Source of the DNA: Rhabditoides inermis
Lineage: Eukaryota; Nematoda; Chromadorea; Rhabditida; Rhabditidae
NCBI GenBank assembly: GCA_963966185.1
Contig: CAWZYM010000398.1
Location: forward strand, 62,001-126,000
Direction: 5' to 3'
DNA length: 64,000 nucleotides
Every line of letters starts with the position of its first letter. Position 1 is the stretch's first letter. Below are positions 39,901-50,915 of this stretch, piece after piece. The notes beneath the pieces are model-generated. The model did no database searches. It saw only the letters and a program-made list of their open reading frames with translations, and was not told the DNA's origin. A program made the position numbers and the translations under genes.

Positions 39901-42690
39901 GTAAAGCCATTTTCAAAATCACGGATGAACAAAAAGGCAACTTTAGATTTGCCTATAAACAACTACATAGACTAATTAAAACGTGTAGAATCCGAAAATG
40001 AATATAAGTTTTGTTATTTCAGAAATAAAGAACTGAAAAGAGCCGGGAAAATGCGGATTTTCACATTTGAGTCACTTTCATCGCCCTGAATGAGCGGAAA
40101 GGCAACATTCGATTTTCATGATAAAAATCAAGTAGACTTAATCAAATACGTAAAATCTAATGATGTTAATCGCTGTTGTTGGTTCGGGGCGGAAAGGTCT
40201 CAGAAAATTTCAAATATGCAAATTTTTCCATTTTCTTGATCATAACTTTTTCAAACTTGGTTATCACGAAAAAGTGACTATATGAACAATGTCTTAGAAT
40301 GTCGAGACAAATCGAAAGAGCCCTTAAAAAGTCATTTTGAACAAAAGCTGACTGAATTGAGGTCATGGTCCCTTAACTTGATCAAATTCGCATAATGGAC
40401 CAAAACCAACTATACCACCGTGTAAAGCACCCTCGAAAACCTTTGTGTGCACACAAGTAGCTCCTAGGTCCCACCTGCCCGAAATTCGTTCGATTCTTAC
40501 GCTGATCGTGTGATATTTCAATTAGTTGTATAGAGTAGGGAGTAGGCGTTATTAGAGATTTTATCCGTCAGAACATCAGCTAGTCAATGTGGTGCATTTT
40601 GTAATCCGCACTAGTAATATCACCATAATTTGTTCTAAAAATACTTTTTCGTTAACTTTTTCGATAACATGCTGTTTAATGCCAGTCGAGTCTACAGCCC
40701 GAGCGTTTAATTTTGGGAATGTGTGAAAAGTCGAGAATAGTGGGACCCATGGGTAACAATTGAATTGAGTGAGCATGCATGCGTAGGTAATGTGTATCAT
40801 GTGTGTGAGTAGTCATTTATGGATCGCGGTGAGCTCCACGGTTGGTCGTTGAAGAACAAGGGGTATAGAAGAAGCGCGTGCGAGAATGAATTGAAATGCA
40901 TAACGAGCTCCCGCTATGATTCACCGCCTCGCTCTATGGCCAACACTATATGTCCGAACACGCTTCTTGCAAAGGTGTTTGCTGTTTACAGCCGATTAGA
41001 AATTCGCAGCCAGCGTTTTGAATATGAGATAGGAGGGGGGGGGGGGGTTATCCGCCACCCTCGCAATCCATGAATCACTCGACCGAGAGCGGACGTGCAA
41101 ATCTCGTGGTTGTTTGTGCGGGTGTTGTGACTTAGCGGGAGATTAAGATTACCGCGATCCCGGATGTGATTACATATCTCCTAGACGAGAGAGAAAGAGA
41201 GAGAGAGACAATACGTCGCTGTTGCGGGTAGAGGAAGTTGATGATGTGGATCGGAGGTATTGAATTGAATTAGATTAGACCCGCTGACAATCGTTTCTCT
41301 CCCCGACACTGCTTCTTTATGCCCGTGCCTTTTAATGCACTTTTCCAAAATGAGCCTATTCATCCGATGTCCCAGCTTTGAGAAGATTTCCGGTGAATCA
41401 AACATTACGGGTCATGAGCGGGATATGAATCGCTTATTAGACACGGATTCAAAGATTACTGACTGCGTGATTTCTGGGTAACCCGTGATGTATTGGTATT
41501 GGGAAAAAGTTTTCGAAACTGATACGCGGACTCAATATTTGGAGTACAAATAGTTTATTTTTGTTTTCAGGCTGGAAGTGTCGCAACTGTGGGGTGATGG
41601 TGCACGAGAAGTGCATGCAATACGTGCTGACCGCCTGTCGACCGGTGAGTCACTCGTTGGAATATCCCTCTAGTAGTTCCCCATTGCAGACACCAGACGC
41701 TCTTCGCGGCAGCACTCTCACCGCTCTTCAGCCGGGTACGCAACTTCCTACTCACTAGACATACCCGCGAGTACTTGTTATTGTTGTGGTGTGTTTCAGC
41801 CGCACCTCCCCGGCCCCCGCTTCCAATCGGAACTATCGAGTCGCAAAAGAGTGGTGAGTAGTGAGTGAGTGGAAAGAGAAGAGGGAGGAGAAGGTATGAG
41901 GAACGGATAAGAGATCTCAGGTGTATTGTTGTGGGGTATAAGGACACGTGCAGTGATAACAACAGTGTTGTTGCAAAGTACGATAAGTGGAATAGCCTAT
42001 AGGTCCTTTTAATCGAAAGTGAATTTTGCTCATGGATTTAGCTGTTTTAATCAACAAAAAATGCCTTTTTTCCTAAATACAACTCAACATGCTCCGTTAG
42101 TGCATTGTTCTAAATAATAAGTGTTTTTGAATAAAAAGTTGAGAGGCGATGTTCATATACCCTAGTTCACCGTAAATAACACATTTGGTTTGCATTTGCA
42201 TGTTCTTTTGTTGAAGTAGAATAAACATCACAAACCCACTACTTTTACGTTAGCTGTTTGAAGGTAATCCCTTTTCCCTTTCAAAGTGGGAACCGTGTAC
42301 TGTGGAAAGCAGCAACACATAACACATACTCGTTTCTCGATAGCAGGTTGCCCACGTACAATTTGTATGAGCTTGAACAGATTTTCCGTGCATTTGGCGT
42401 AGATACAATGTGCAAGCGTTCATTCATTTGCGCCGCGTCGAAATGGTGTGTACAAGCGGCGACACGCGACTATCGAAGTGAACAATGCGGGTATTATCCC
42501 TCCTCGTGATGCCTTCAAATACTTGCACTGACCAGAAAACCACGTTTCATCCCTCATCCCTCATCTCATCGTTTTTCCCTCGCAGCAGATTCGGGAGAGT
42601 GAACATCATAAAACAATGCGATTTTGATGATTTCATCGGGGCACTTGATGAAATCGAATAGACACGCCATAGGAGGGGAGAGGAGAGGCG

Positions 42691-42724
<34 letters not shown>

Positions 42725-44789
42725 GAAAAAGCGAACGAGTGGCCGCGGGCGCTTTGAAGGGCTTTGCCGGCCAATCTATGAATAGGGATGTAATAAGCGC
42801 GGAAAAGGTGGTGGTTTAATGTGGCTCAATTGCAGACACGCAGACTCTGCTGCCGGCTTCGGTGTGCGCTCCGCCCGCCCGCGCCATACCATCACACCAG
42901 GTGTGGGGGAGGAGGGGGAGGAGGAGGAGGAAGGAGTGGGTGAGGAACAAGATGCTTGCAGGGCTGGCTCAACAAGAAGGGCGCCACGTTCAAGATGTGG
43001 AAGCCGCGGTGGTTTGTGCTCGATTCCAACGCACACCGGGTTGGTCAACGTTTCTTCTGCGTGAATAGTTCGGAATGTGTCACTGGCTGTTGTGTTAGTG
43101 TTTGTTGTAGTGGCAATGTATGCTGCATGCGAAATATCCCCTTTCATGATGAGCGCTTCCACTTGTTTCCACTCGGCTGCAGCTTCGCTTCCTCCATTTC
43201 TTGCCGACTATTTGTTTTCGCGAAACGACGCACCGGAACGGAACTACACACATGTGGCGTGTTATGGCGGGAGACGAGCAATATATAGATATGCTAGCTG
43301 TGATATGCCAGTTGGCAATCGCCGATTATCCCTATGCGATTAGTGAAAGCCTAGTAGCAGCGGCGGCGAATGCGCTCACTTTAGGGATTTGTCCACGTGG
43401 GCTCTGAATGTAGATGGAGACCCATTGTCTCTCGCATTTTATCTTTGCGAGACCGACTGCACACCTGATTGACTTGCGTTTTAGCAAAAGTCTGGACGGC
43501 TTCCGCTTTTTGCGATAAGATGCGAAGGAATAATCCGCAGCGCCCCGGGTTTAGCCATGTATCCCATATATGGGATTATGCTCTTGCAAAAACGTGGCGT
43601 AGGAGACGGAGAAATACGCAGAATGCGCAGACTTGAGAGTTCTGCGGATAGCGAGAGTGATGTGGGCTACAAGCTGGCGTGATTAAGACAAGGAATAAGC
43701 AAGTGCCACAAAGAGATATTGCACTTTGCAAGATATTGCACTTTCCCCGTGATTAAGACGATCCGCATGCGTCGAGTGTCAACGTTTTTATTTTAAAGTT
43801 AGATGATGGGCATTTCAGCTGGTGTACTATGACGAGCCGCAGAGTGACGCAGTGCGCGGGGTGATCGACCTGTGCGATGTGATCAACGTCGAGGTGGACA
43901 TGCAGCAGACACACGCATTTAGAAAGGGCACCGCACTCCTAGAGGTACCACTGTTCTCTTTCCCCTTCCATATACCTCCCCGCAATCACCGCCTCATTGA
44001 ATCGGCGCCCACTGTGAAACGCCGGTTAATCAGGACTGTTAGTATTATTGTAAACAGTCGGGGGGAAAAGTGCGTGAGTAGTAGTGGGAGAGAGTGAGAG
44101 GGGAGCGCTGACTGTGTGAGAAGAGAACACTGCGCCCTTTTCTCTATGCCGGCAATCCAATCATGACATTAGCTGGAAAACTCTCTGCCGCCGCCGATTC
44201 TTCAACCGCTTACTGTGTGTGCGGGGTTTCACCAAAGAAACCCAACAATAGGGAAGCGAGAGTGGCGTCGGAGACAAATATACGGGGATGTACATATTAT
44301 TTACGTTTAGCCATAGCTACTCAGAAATGCAAAGAGTTGGTGTGGCGTGAAAAGACTTCTACGGACCGGCTAAAACGCGCTCGCTCGATAACGATTGTTA
44401 ATTAATTATAGCATATCACGTATGTCGTCTATGTGAGAGTGAGGTGTGTAACATAATTGGAATGATTTATGCAGTGGTGGGAATCTTTTGCAGCGTCATG
44501 CGTCTGCACAAAATGTTTTACTAAATAAAGCTTGGAACGAACGCGGGTTCAATCAAATCTTTTTTATTTGGACTCGCAAACATGATTATGACACGTACGA
44601 CTCATAAGAAATCACTTGTAATAAACACAATCGGGTTCAACTGTTTCTAGACTATTGACACGATAGAGAGAGAGAGAATGGGCGCTTTTTCAGCTGCGTA
44701 CGACGAAGCGTCAGTACGCGTTGATGGCCGAGAGTCGGCACGATGCAGATGTGTGGAAGGAGAAGATCGAAGCGACCCTTCGCGAGTGA
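26044..44789 (+). CDS. mtm-5: MTMR5/13-type SET-binding factor (DENN-GRAM-pseudophosphatase-C1-PH), MTM-5 orthologue
   Basis: Catalytically dead myotubularin; SBF proteins act as Rab GEFs through the DENN module and scaffold active myotubularins in endosomal phosphoinositide turnover. The start at 26044 gives [15 protein letters not shown]. Domains along the gene: uDENN 26044-26600 ([23 protein letters not shown]); cDENN and dDENN 26650-28200 ([36 protein letters not shown]); SBF2 region 28260-31015; GRAM 31270-32165 ([14 protein letters not shown]); myotubularin-like core 32610-37255 ([32 protein letters not shown]); C1 zinc finger split between 39110-39207 (CAQC) and 41571-41644 (CRNC, HEKC); PH 42960-44789 ([18 protein letters not shown]). 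The expected CX5R site reads CLEDGWDAT, so the phosphatase is inactive. All exon joins I checked keep frame. Total size is large, likely 1,800-2,000 aa; I did not count it exactly. Introns carry several mobile elements. Confidence 0.93.
28989..29030. repeat. degenerate ACCCC...AATCTTTT hairpin repeat abutting an IR element
   Basis: GACCTCACCGGAGTAATC plus trailing sequence weakly resembles the repeats at 14669 and 37988. It lies immediately left of the inverted-repeat element at 29031. Confidence 0.25.
29031..29683. mobile_element. inverted-repeat element with ACGCAA hexamer-rich ends
   Basis: 653 bp in a mtm-5 intron. Left end GGGTCGTCCAGACT and right end AGTCTGGACGGCCC are inverted repeats (one mismatch). 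Just inside both ends are tandem CGCAAA/TTTGCG hexamers extending the palindrome. It has no coding capacity, so it is MITE-like. A clear target-site duplication is not visible. Confidence 0.7.
31095..31166 (+). tRNA. tRNA-His (anticodon GTG)
   Basis: 72-nt tRNA inside an mtm-5 intron (31016-31269), same strand. The acceptor stem GCCTATG/CATAGGC pairs perfectly with discriminator A at 31166. The D arm is TAGTATAGTGGTTAGTA. The anticodon stem CCACG/CGTGG encloses the GTG anticodon at 31128-31130. The T arm (ACAGG-TTCGATT-CCTGT) is perfect, and both pol III boxes are intact. A T-rich terminator (TTTCTTTTT) follows directly. The -1 G of tRNA-His is added after transcription, so its absence is normal. 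Confidence 0.95.
33912..33970. repeat. (CT)n/(TTTCTC) tract in mtm-5 intron
   Basis: Interrupted pyrimidine tract between mtm-5 exons, upstream of an acceptor near 33987. Confidence 0.85.
35298..36680. mobile_element. 1.38-kb fold-back (near-palindromic) element
   Basis: Left arm starts CACACTGTCTCTGTAAG; right arm ends CTTACAGAGACAGTGTG. The arms of about 650 bp remain nearly identical towards the centre near 36000 (for example TTACTAGGAGCT and its complement, and AGACGATTGAAAGTGG and its complement). The flanking direct repeat is GTAT (35294-35297 and 36681-36684). No protein is encoded. It lies in an mtm-5 intron between exons ending near 35223 and starting near 36784, so the pre-mRNA would contain a very long hairpin. 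Confidence 0.85.
37988..38046. repeat. dispersed ACCCCC...GGGGGAT-CCTTTACC hairpin repeat, copy 2
   Basis: GACCCCCTCCG...GTGAATCTCTT...GGGGGGATGCCTTTACC, the best match to the copy at 14669-14716. It ends 13 bp before an mtm-5 exon (start 38060). Confidence 0.5.
38261..38299 (+). other. possible alternative terminal exon of mtm-5
   Basis: An acceptor ATATGTGTAG is followed by 12 in-frame codons ([12 protein letters not shown]) and TGA, in the same phase (0) as the next constitutive exon at 38597. Its use would give an isoform lacking the C1 and PH domains. This is seen only as an open frame with an acceptor. Confidence 0.3.
39300..40512. mobile_element. 1.21-kb fold-back element, same family, more diverged
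   Basis: Left end CACACGATC, right end GATCGTGTG, flanked by ATAT on both sides (39296-39299 and 40513-40516). The arms share long complementary blocks (GTGGGACCTAGGAGCTACTT and its complement; AACAACAGCGATTAACATCA and its complement). TAGGAGCT, GAATCG and AAATCGGTCAGTTTT-like blocks are shared with the element at 35298-36680. It lies in the mtm-5 intron that splits the C1 finger. Confidence 0.8.
42691..42724. repeat. (GT)n microsatellite
   Basis: About 15 GT units in an mtm-5 intron before the PH-domain exons. Confidence 0.85.
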
Positions 44790-45605
44790 CCACCCACCCA
44801 CCCCGATCACAACTACTCATCCACCTTCACGCCTATAGTTCTCTGCGATCCCCCACCGGTGCTTCTATCCCTTCCTCCCTATTTATTCATTCATCCCGGT
44901 GCATGTCTGGCATTTATGTATTCTACGGCGTGAGCTTTGCTTGGCCCCGCGCGCACTTTGAGCCATCCTTCCCCCTTCTTCACCCAAGGGTCCTCTTCGC
45001 CGCCTTTCTCGGTAATAAGCAAATAAGTACTGCTCAGCATTATGCAACGAATAGTAATGATGGTCCTACACATGGTGACACCTAGTCTCACGTTTCATGG
45101 CATTTCCACTACTCTTTGATGTTTTACTACGGCTGGACCAAGACGCACACAGATTCCGTATCATGCTTCCCGCGCCCCACACATTGTTGTATCAGAGTTA
45201 CCAAAGTAATAACACTGTATATCTAATTGTATGTCTTGTATGGTGTAATTGTGTTGCGAGGGAGATGGAGGGACACCGAGTGTGAGAGAATGTGTGTGAG
45301 AGAGAGAGAGAGAGCAGTGATACGGCCAATCACGGCTCTCCTCCTCCTTCTCTTGGCTAAGTGAAGCCTTGTTGGTGGGCGGGGCCTGCGTTTGTGGGGC
45401 CGCCGTCCCACCTTCCCTCGCAAGACTCACTCGCCCCGCGCCTCTCCCCAACAACGCCCGCTCCACTTTCTACTTCCACACCTGACTATGATATTATTCA
45501 CCTTGCCTTACTGAATATCTTTCTATTTTTCAATGTCCTTCCTTCCTATTATGTGTTCTCGACATCCTCCACCCATCTACCCCCTTTCAGAGACACATAT
45601 CAGAG
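44790..45605. other. intergenic region between mtm-5 and the AKH-like peptide gene
   Basis: 816 bp, both neighbours on the plus strand. A CCTTTCAG acceptor-like site ends at about 45590, 16 bp before the peptide ATG, and may be a trans-splice site. No exon is supportable. Confidence 0.5.
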
Positions 45606-46422
45606 ATGTCGTCGGCAACGTGGGTGGTGCTTCTGATGCTGGTCGCAGTCGCCGTCGCACAGATGACCTTCTCAGACGGCTGGGAGAAGCGGAACGTACA
45701 CTCACTCAAGCACAGTGAGTCTCTCACCTTCACAACCCCGTGTGTATTCTTACGATTCGTCGGCATGCGCAAAACAATGCGAGACAAACCATATTTCACA
45801 ATCCGGGCATGTAATTAGTATTGGTGTGCGATCTTCGAATCATTGAGATGGAGAGAGAGGGGGGAGAACACACATTGCCACTAATGAGCTGTCAAGCGCG
45901 AGGAAGGGGATGTGTGATTTCTTGGTTTCCTTCCCTCTCTGTGCTACAATCTCTGCGCTACAATTCGAGATTTTTGAATGTTTGGCCGGCCAATGAAACT
46001 GAATCATGTTTTTTTTTCCTGCAGGATTCATGCTGAGTCCGCAACAGCCACAGCAGCAGGGAGGAGGCGCTCCAGACGCCGGAATGTGCAATAAGGAATA
46101 CTCACAAGCCGTCATGCAATTGCATCAACAGATGATTGTGAGTATCTCTCTATCTCTTCTCTCTCTTTCTCCCTCTCCCTCTGCCTATCCGCCTCTCCTT
46201 ATCTCCTTCATCTGGTTACCACAACACATTTGAAACTCAGCCCAATCTCACTCGATCCAGGTAGATGGACTCGATTACACCGAGTACCGAGTATCTCCCT
46301 CGGAGTAATCTATCGGCTGATTACTCTCAATTGAGTTGTGCGATTGAGACCACTCGTCATTTCAGGACATCCAGAACCGTTTCAAGGACTGCAAAGCGGA
46401 GCAGCAGGAGAAGTTGCTGTGA
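45606..46422 (+). CDS. AKH/GnRH-like neuropeptide precursor (NLP-47-like)
   Basis: Three exons: 45606-45714, 46025-46137, 46366-46422; 279 nt, 92 aa. The signal peptide MSSATWVVLLMLVAVAVA is cleaved directly before Gln, giving QMTFSDGWE followed by the dibasic site KR. N-terminal Gln (cyclising to pGlu), aromatic at position 4 and Trp at position 8 are the hallmarks of the AKH/RPCH/GnRH family. QMTF matches the C. elegans AKH-GnRH-like peptide of nlp-47. There is no Gly before KR, so the peptide should not be C-terminally amidated. The remaining 60 residues form an associated peptide with a Gln-rich linker and two cysteines (MCNKEY, KDCKAE) that probably pair. It is predicted to act as a secreted ligand of a GnRHR/AKHR-type GPCR. 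Confidence 0.88.
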
Positions 46423-46900
46423 GCGCGGCTCGCGCCCCGATTGTATAGAATATTCATGTATAGTCACGGACTCAGCCTGCTCCCACAATCTACGATCTCC
46501 ACCATCACCATCACACTTTGTCATCCGAATCTGCGATCTCTCTCGTCTCTCGTCTCACCCTCTCTTCACTCGTCTCACTCACTCACTCACTCTCTCTCGA
46601 TAAATGTGTACCACTTGTTTATCCGGTGCCATAATCCTTATTACATATCACATATATCACACAATGAAGAGAAATATACATATTTTCACGACGAGACACA
46701 AAATTGTCATGTTCCGCATTTGATACTGGATTGCACTATGAAAGAGTGGGGGTATGTGTGTGTGTATTGGTGACCAGTATCGTGCTTTTTGACATGGAAT
46801 GAGAGCGCAATGATACGATGTGATAACATATATGACAAGAAGCCGTGGTGAATCCTGTGAGTGATAAGCCATATTTCCCTCTACGTTGTGGCCTCTACGC
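46423..46900. other. convergent intergenic region
   Basis: Holds the 3' ends of the peptide gene (plus) and the LIM gene (minus). Nothing else is recognisable. Confidence 0.5.
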
Positions 46901-49609
46901 TCATACTCCGAGTGCTTCGTTGTTGTTGAGAGGGGAATCTTTGACCTCTTCGAAATCGCCCAGATTCCGAATGTTCTGTGTGAGCTGCTGCAGCGACTGA
47001 TTCGAGAAGACCGCCTGTCGGAACACCCTGAAATATCCTGTGTGAATATGCAAATGAGGATACAAATCACCTCTGCTCCTCCTCGTCCGCCTCGCACAGT
47101 ATCTTGTTCTCGCTCAGAAAGAACTTGTCGCCAATGCAGAACCTGAAATAGTGCCAGTGACAATCTCACGATTCATAACGCCATAACCGCGCCGGCGGCA
47201 TACGCGGAATATTTGATTAGCGCCTGCAACTTCCTCAATCACACTCTCACACACACAACCTCCCGGCCATCGAAACAAAACAGTGATTCACATGGATCGC
47301 AGAAAAGAGTACCACGAAACGAAAGATTAGAAGATCAGAATCCATTGAATGGTGCGTTCTTATTGACAAGTTGTTGTTTGAATAACGAGCGTCGAACCAA
47401 TATCGTATTTTCACCACTCCACTGTCTGCTGATTGCGAATATGAAAGTGAGATCAGAGGTATACTGTAGTGAGAATAGGTCACCATGTTTTTCTCTTCAA
47501 GTTGAGATGAGTTCTAGCCGAACATAAGCTCTTGTACAGTTTTGCACATCACATGAATAACGAGAGATGTGAGCTTCCTCATTCTATACCCTATACAACG
47601 CCGGCCACTCAATATGTCACTCTATTCTTATCGCGAATCTAAGCCGCGGGAGGGGATTACGGTCTTCCATATGAGGTGAAAGCGGGAGAAGGAAGCGAGT
47701 CGGGTCGGTCGCCGGGGGTTTTATCCTATACTAGCATTTAGTGTACATCACATTTACACTCAGTGGATATACAGAACACAGGCTCTAGCATATTCTCATA
47801 TTCACGATTTCACGTACAAGCGTGTAGTGGGACAACATACGGTAAAAAGGAATAAAGCGTGTATACAAGAAGAAAAAAATGACTCACCGATGGCTACAAA
47901 CATGGCACGCAAAACACTTGAGGTGATAGACGTTCTCCCTGTAATGAATGGAATTGTGATAAAATCCTCAGAGCACTTTCGGACATCTCGGATATTCATA
48001 TGCTTCAATTAGGTCGTATTATAACATCTGCGTAACATAAGGATGATGACAAGTTGTACTCAGGTAACCTACGATTTCGGGAGAAAGGATGCATTTCATT
48101 TTCTTTTTTAATTTCGGATTTTTCGAATATCTGTATTGGATTAGGTGATAACTGGATGACCAATGTGTGGCTTCACAGCGGCTCATTCCTCGAATCTCAT
48201 TCTCTCTTTCAATCCCCTTATCCTATGAGTTCTTCTTTTAATCGCATCTCAGATTATTGTTTAGCCAATTCCAGAGGATAGAGATACAGGGAGATTGTTA
48301 GGGAACGTCTACCTAATACAATATTTTGGTATTCAAACAATTCACCCATGCAAAAGCAAATACTTTGTTATTCTTTATAGGAACAACTATCATATATTGC
48401 CCACTTGCAAAAAAAGTTAAAAATAAGAATATGAACTCTAATGGAACCACTTATAAATATTAGAGATTTGAATTATATAGAAATTTATAAGAAAATCGTA
48501 CTTGTAATAGTGTAATGATCCCCAGAGCTTTGAAATATGCTACGTTAAATAAAATAATTGCACGAAGAAAATTGAAACCAATGGGATTAATTGGTACAGA
48601 ATTATTATAATGCAATAAATGCACAGTGGACATTTATTTCTGTAATTAAATTTTGTAATCTCATGATGACACATGCTCAACCCTTGCAGTAGATAGAACT
48701 CGCCCCCGCGTACTCGCGCAGTGACCATCACATATTGCGCACAGATGCATATCAGGAGGTAAACTGGTAAACCATCATACATTTGCGCTTGTATCTTCTC
48801 TCATTTTTGTGCAGTATGTATCCAGTTATGTTGTGTTTTTCACAATTTTTGCAGTATTATAGGCAAAATTAAAATTGTGGCGGGGTCAATTTTGTATCAA
48901 AAACAGTCCTGCAACAAACCAGTTTACAACCAAACGAGAGTCGTTCCTTATCGCAAATTGAAATTAAATGATTTTTTTACAAAAAATCTTCTTTTTTTGA
49001 AAAGTTACCATTTTGCCTGAGTATTGAATATTGAATTAAAATACTGAATATGAAATATCGTACTCACCTCGCCCTCATCACTTGTTCATAGGGGGCTACT
49101 GTAGCATGACAGGCTGCACAAGTGCCCGATCGACCAAACATCCGAAGGTAATCCGTCCGACACAGCAACATATTCTGAAACATTTTAGGTAACTATAAAT
49201 ATTTCATGATCACTGTATACACTGTAATTAATGGATTTTCTGACATTTTTTTTTATAATGAAAGCGTCATTTCATTCCAATTTTTTTTTGCTTGACTGTA
49301 ACTTTTGTTTTTCTTACTCATTGCCCTTTTTTATTATATAAAAAAGTTGCCTTGAAAGTGAGGTGATTTGGTTTTATTACTCACTTCTCTGAAAAATCAA
49401 AAATGGGAAAAAAGATATTAAAATTTACTAACATTTTTTTTAGTTTTTGGTCTTTGAAAAGCCTTTTTTTTATTCAAAATTTTTTGCTCGATCATTGCTT
49501 TGGTCGTCAAAGAATTTACCTGCCCTTTTTTTAGACGATTCACTTTGTTCACAAGTGATCGCATCACAATTTGTAATCCTATAATACTAAAACAAAATTT
49601 AGTCCGTTT

Positions 49610-49651
<42 letters not shown>

Positions 49652-50365
49652 TTTTTCAATATATCTTATTTTAAAAAAAAACACGAAAGTATGGAGGTTG
49701 TTCGTGTATCCGATTTCAGGCTGAAATATGATGGTGTGTGTATATCTACATAGTATCACTTGATTGACTTGATCAGATATTAACTCGTTCATCCCATATT
49801 CCCATATTCCAAATTCCAAATACTGACACTCACTAACCAGCACTGCTCTACCATAGAGATCAGAAAGAAGTTATGAACATTAGAAATGTACATACATTAT
49901 AAATGACAGGTGGAATCGGAATGTATATAATATGATTATGAAATTATGATACATGATCAGTTACTCACCTGTTTTACGTAAAGTTTCGCGCCGACATCTG
50001 CGAGACGACACTGACAGCAAGCACACTGAATTGTTTTATTTTATGAACTACCATCATGCGTTCTTATGAGTGATTTCGTTTTGTACGTGTCATAATCATG
50101 TTTGCGATTCCAAATAAACATTTCATTTTATTTTATTTTATTGTTTTTTTTCCTTCACACACTCGATGGCGGAAAGCAAGAAGACTCTACTGTGTATTTG
50201 GGAGTATTATTGCTTGGTGCGTAACTTGTTTTTAATTATCGCTCACTCAGCCATCCCTCTTTCTACGAGCACTTATCACGCAAAGAGAAAGAGCCGATTG
50301 CGACGAGAGTCGAAAATGCCGGGCCCCTCGATTAATTAGACAAAGTATGTTTGGCGCAGCGAAAG

Positions 50366-50424
<59 letters not shown>

Positions 50425-50915
50425 GCGTGCATTTGCCAGATGTAGCCGCTCCCTGGGACTAATCGAGATAGAGAGAGTCAACTCCGAAAGCATATTACAT
50501 ACACGCAGACACGATTTCTCTTTCGAATATAGTTTACAGCAAAAAGCTCGGCAACATTAATGAGGTTGTGGCTCGCAGGGTGCTAATTTCGCTAATCTAT
50601 ACCTGCGGCATTATAATTGCGCAGGTTCGCGGAACGCACCGACGCAAGCAATCAAAGATTAGCATTCGCTTGATCAGAACGGCCACACCATACTATATTA
50701 TATTACGAATCAATTTGACTGGCAACTGTTTGACGACATTATTGAAATAGTAAAAAACAATTGAACTGAATGGTTATTCAAATAAATAAGCCTACCTTGA
50801 GACAGCTTTCGTGCCAATTCTGATCGAGTGCTCTGAGAATGAACTTGTCGACTATTGGAAGAGTGCAGCCTGCGCATACTGTAGCCGACTGCGATTGCAT
50901 ACTGTATGCAGGATA
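46901..50915 (-). CDS. LIM-only (LMO4/rhombotin-like) protein, two LIM domains
   Basis: Minus-strand exons: 50915-50796, 50025-49969, 49174-49068, 47938-47888, 47142-47071, 47027-46901; 534 nt, 177 codons plus stop if no upstream exon exists. LIM1 runs from CAGC through WHESCLKCACCQC to LLCRTD. LIM2 runs from CAACH through YHLKCFACHVC to ILCEAD. Both have the full zinc-ligand pattern. The spacing and blocks such as ADVGAKLYVKQ and DYLRMFGRSGTC most resemble LMO4, a transcriptional adaptor that binds LDB. No homeodomain follows; the tail is short and polar (NLGDFEEV...NNNEALGV). The first exon shown opens at an acceptor (TTTCAG), so either an upstream exon exists or translation starts at Met 6 of this exon. 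Confidence 0.85.
49611..49649. repeat. (TA)n microsatellite
   Basis: About 19 TA units in an AT-rich intron of the LMO-like gene. Confidence 0.9.
50369..50423. repeat. (GA)n microsatellite
   Basis: About 27 GA units in an intron of the LMO-like gene. Confidence 0.9.

Noticed and set aside
46901..50915. LIM-homeodomain protein.
   Set aside because: The reading frame stops 44 residues after LIM2 and no homeodomain helices are visible on the minus strand downstream.
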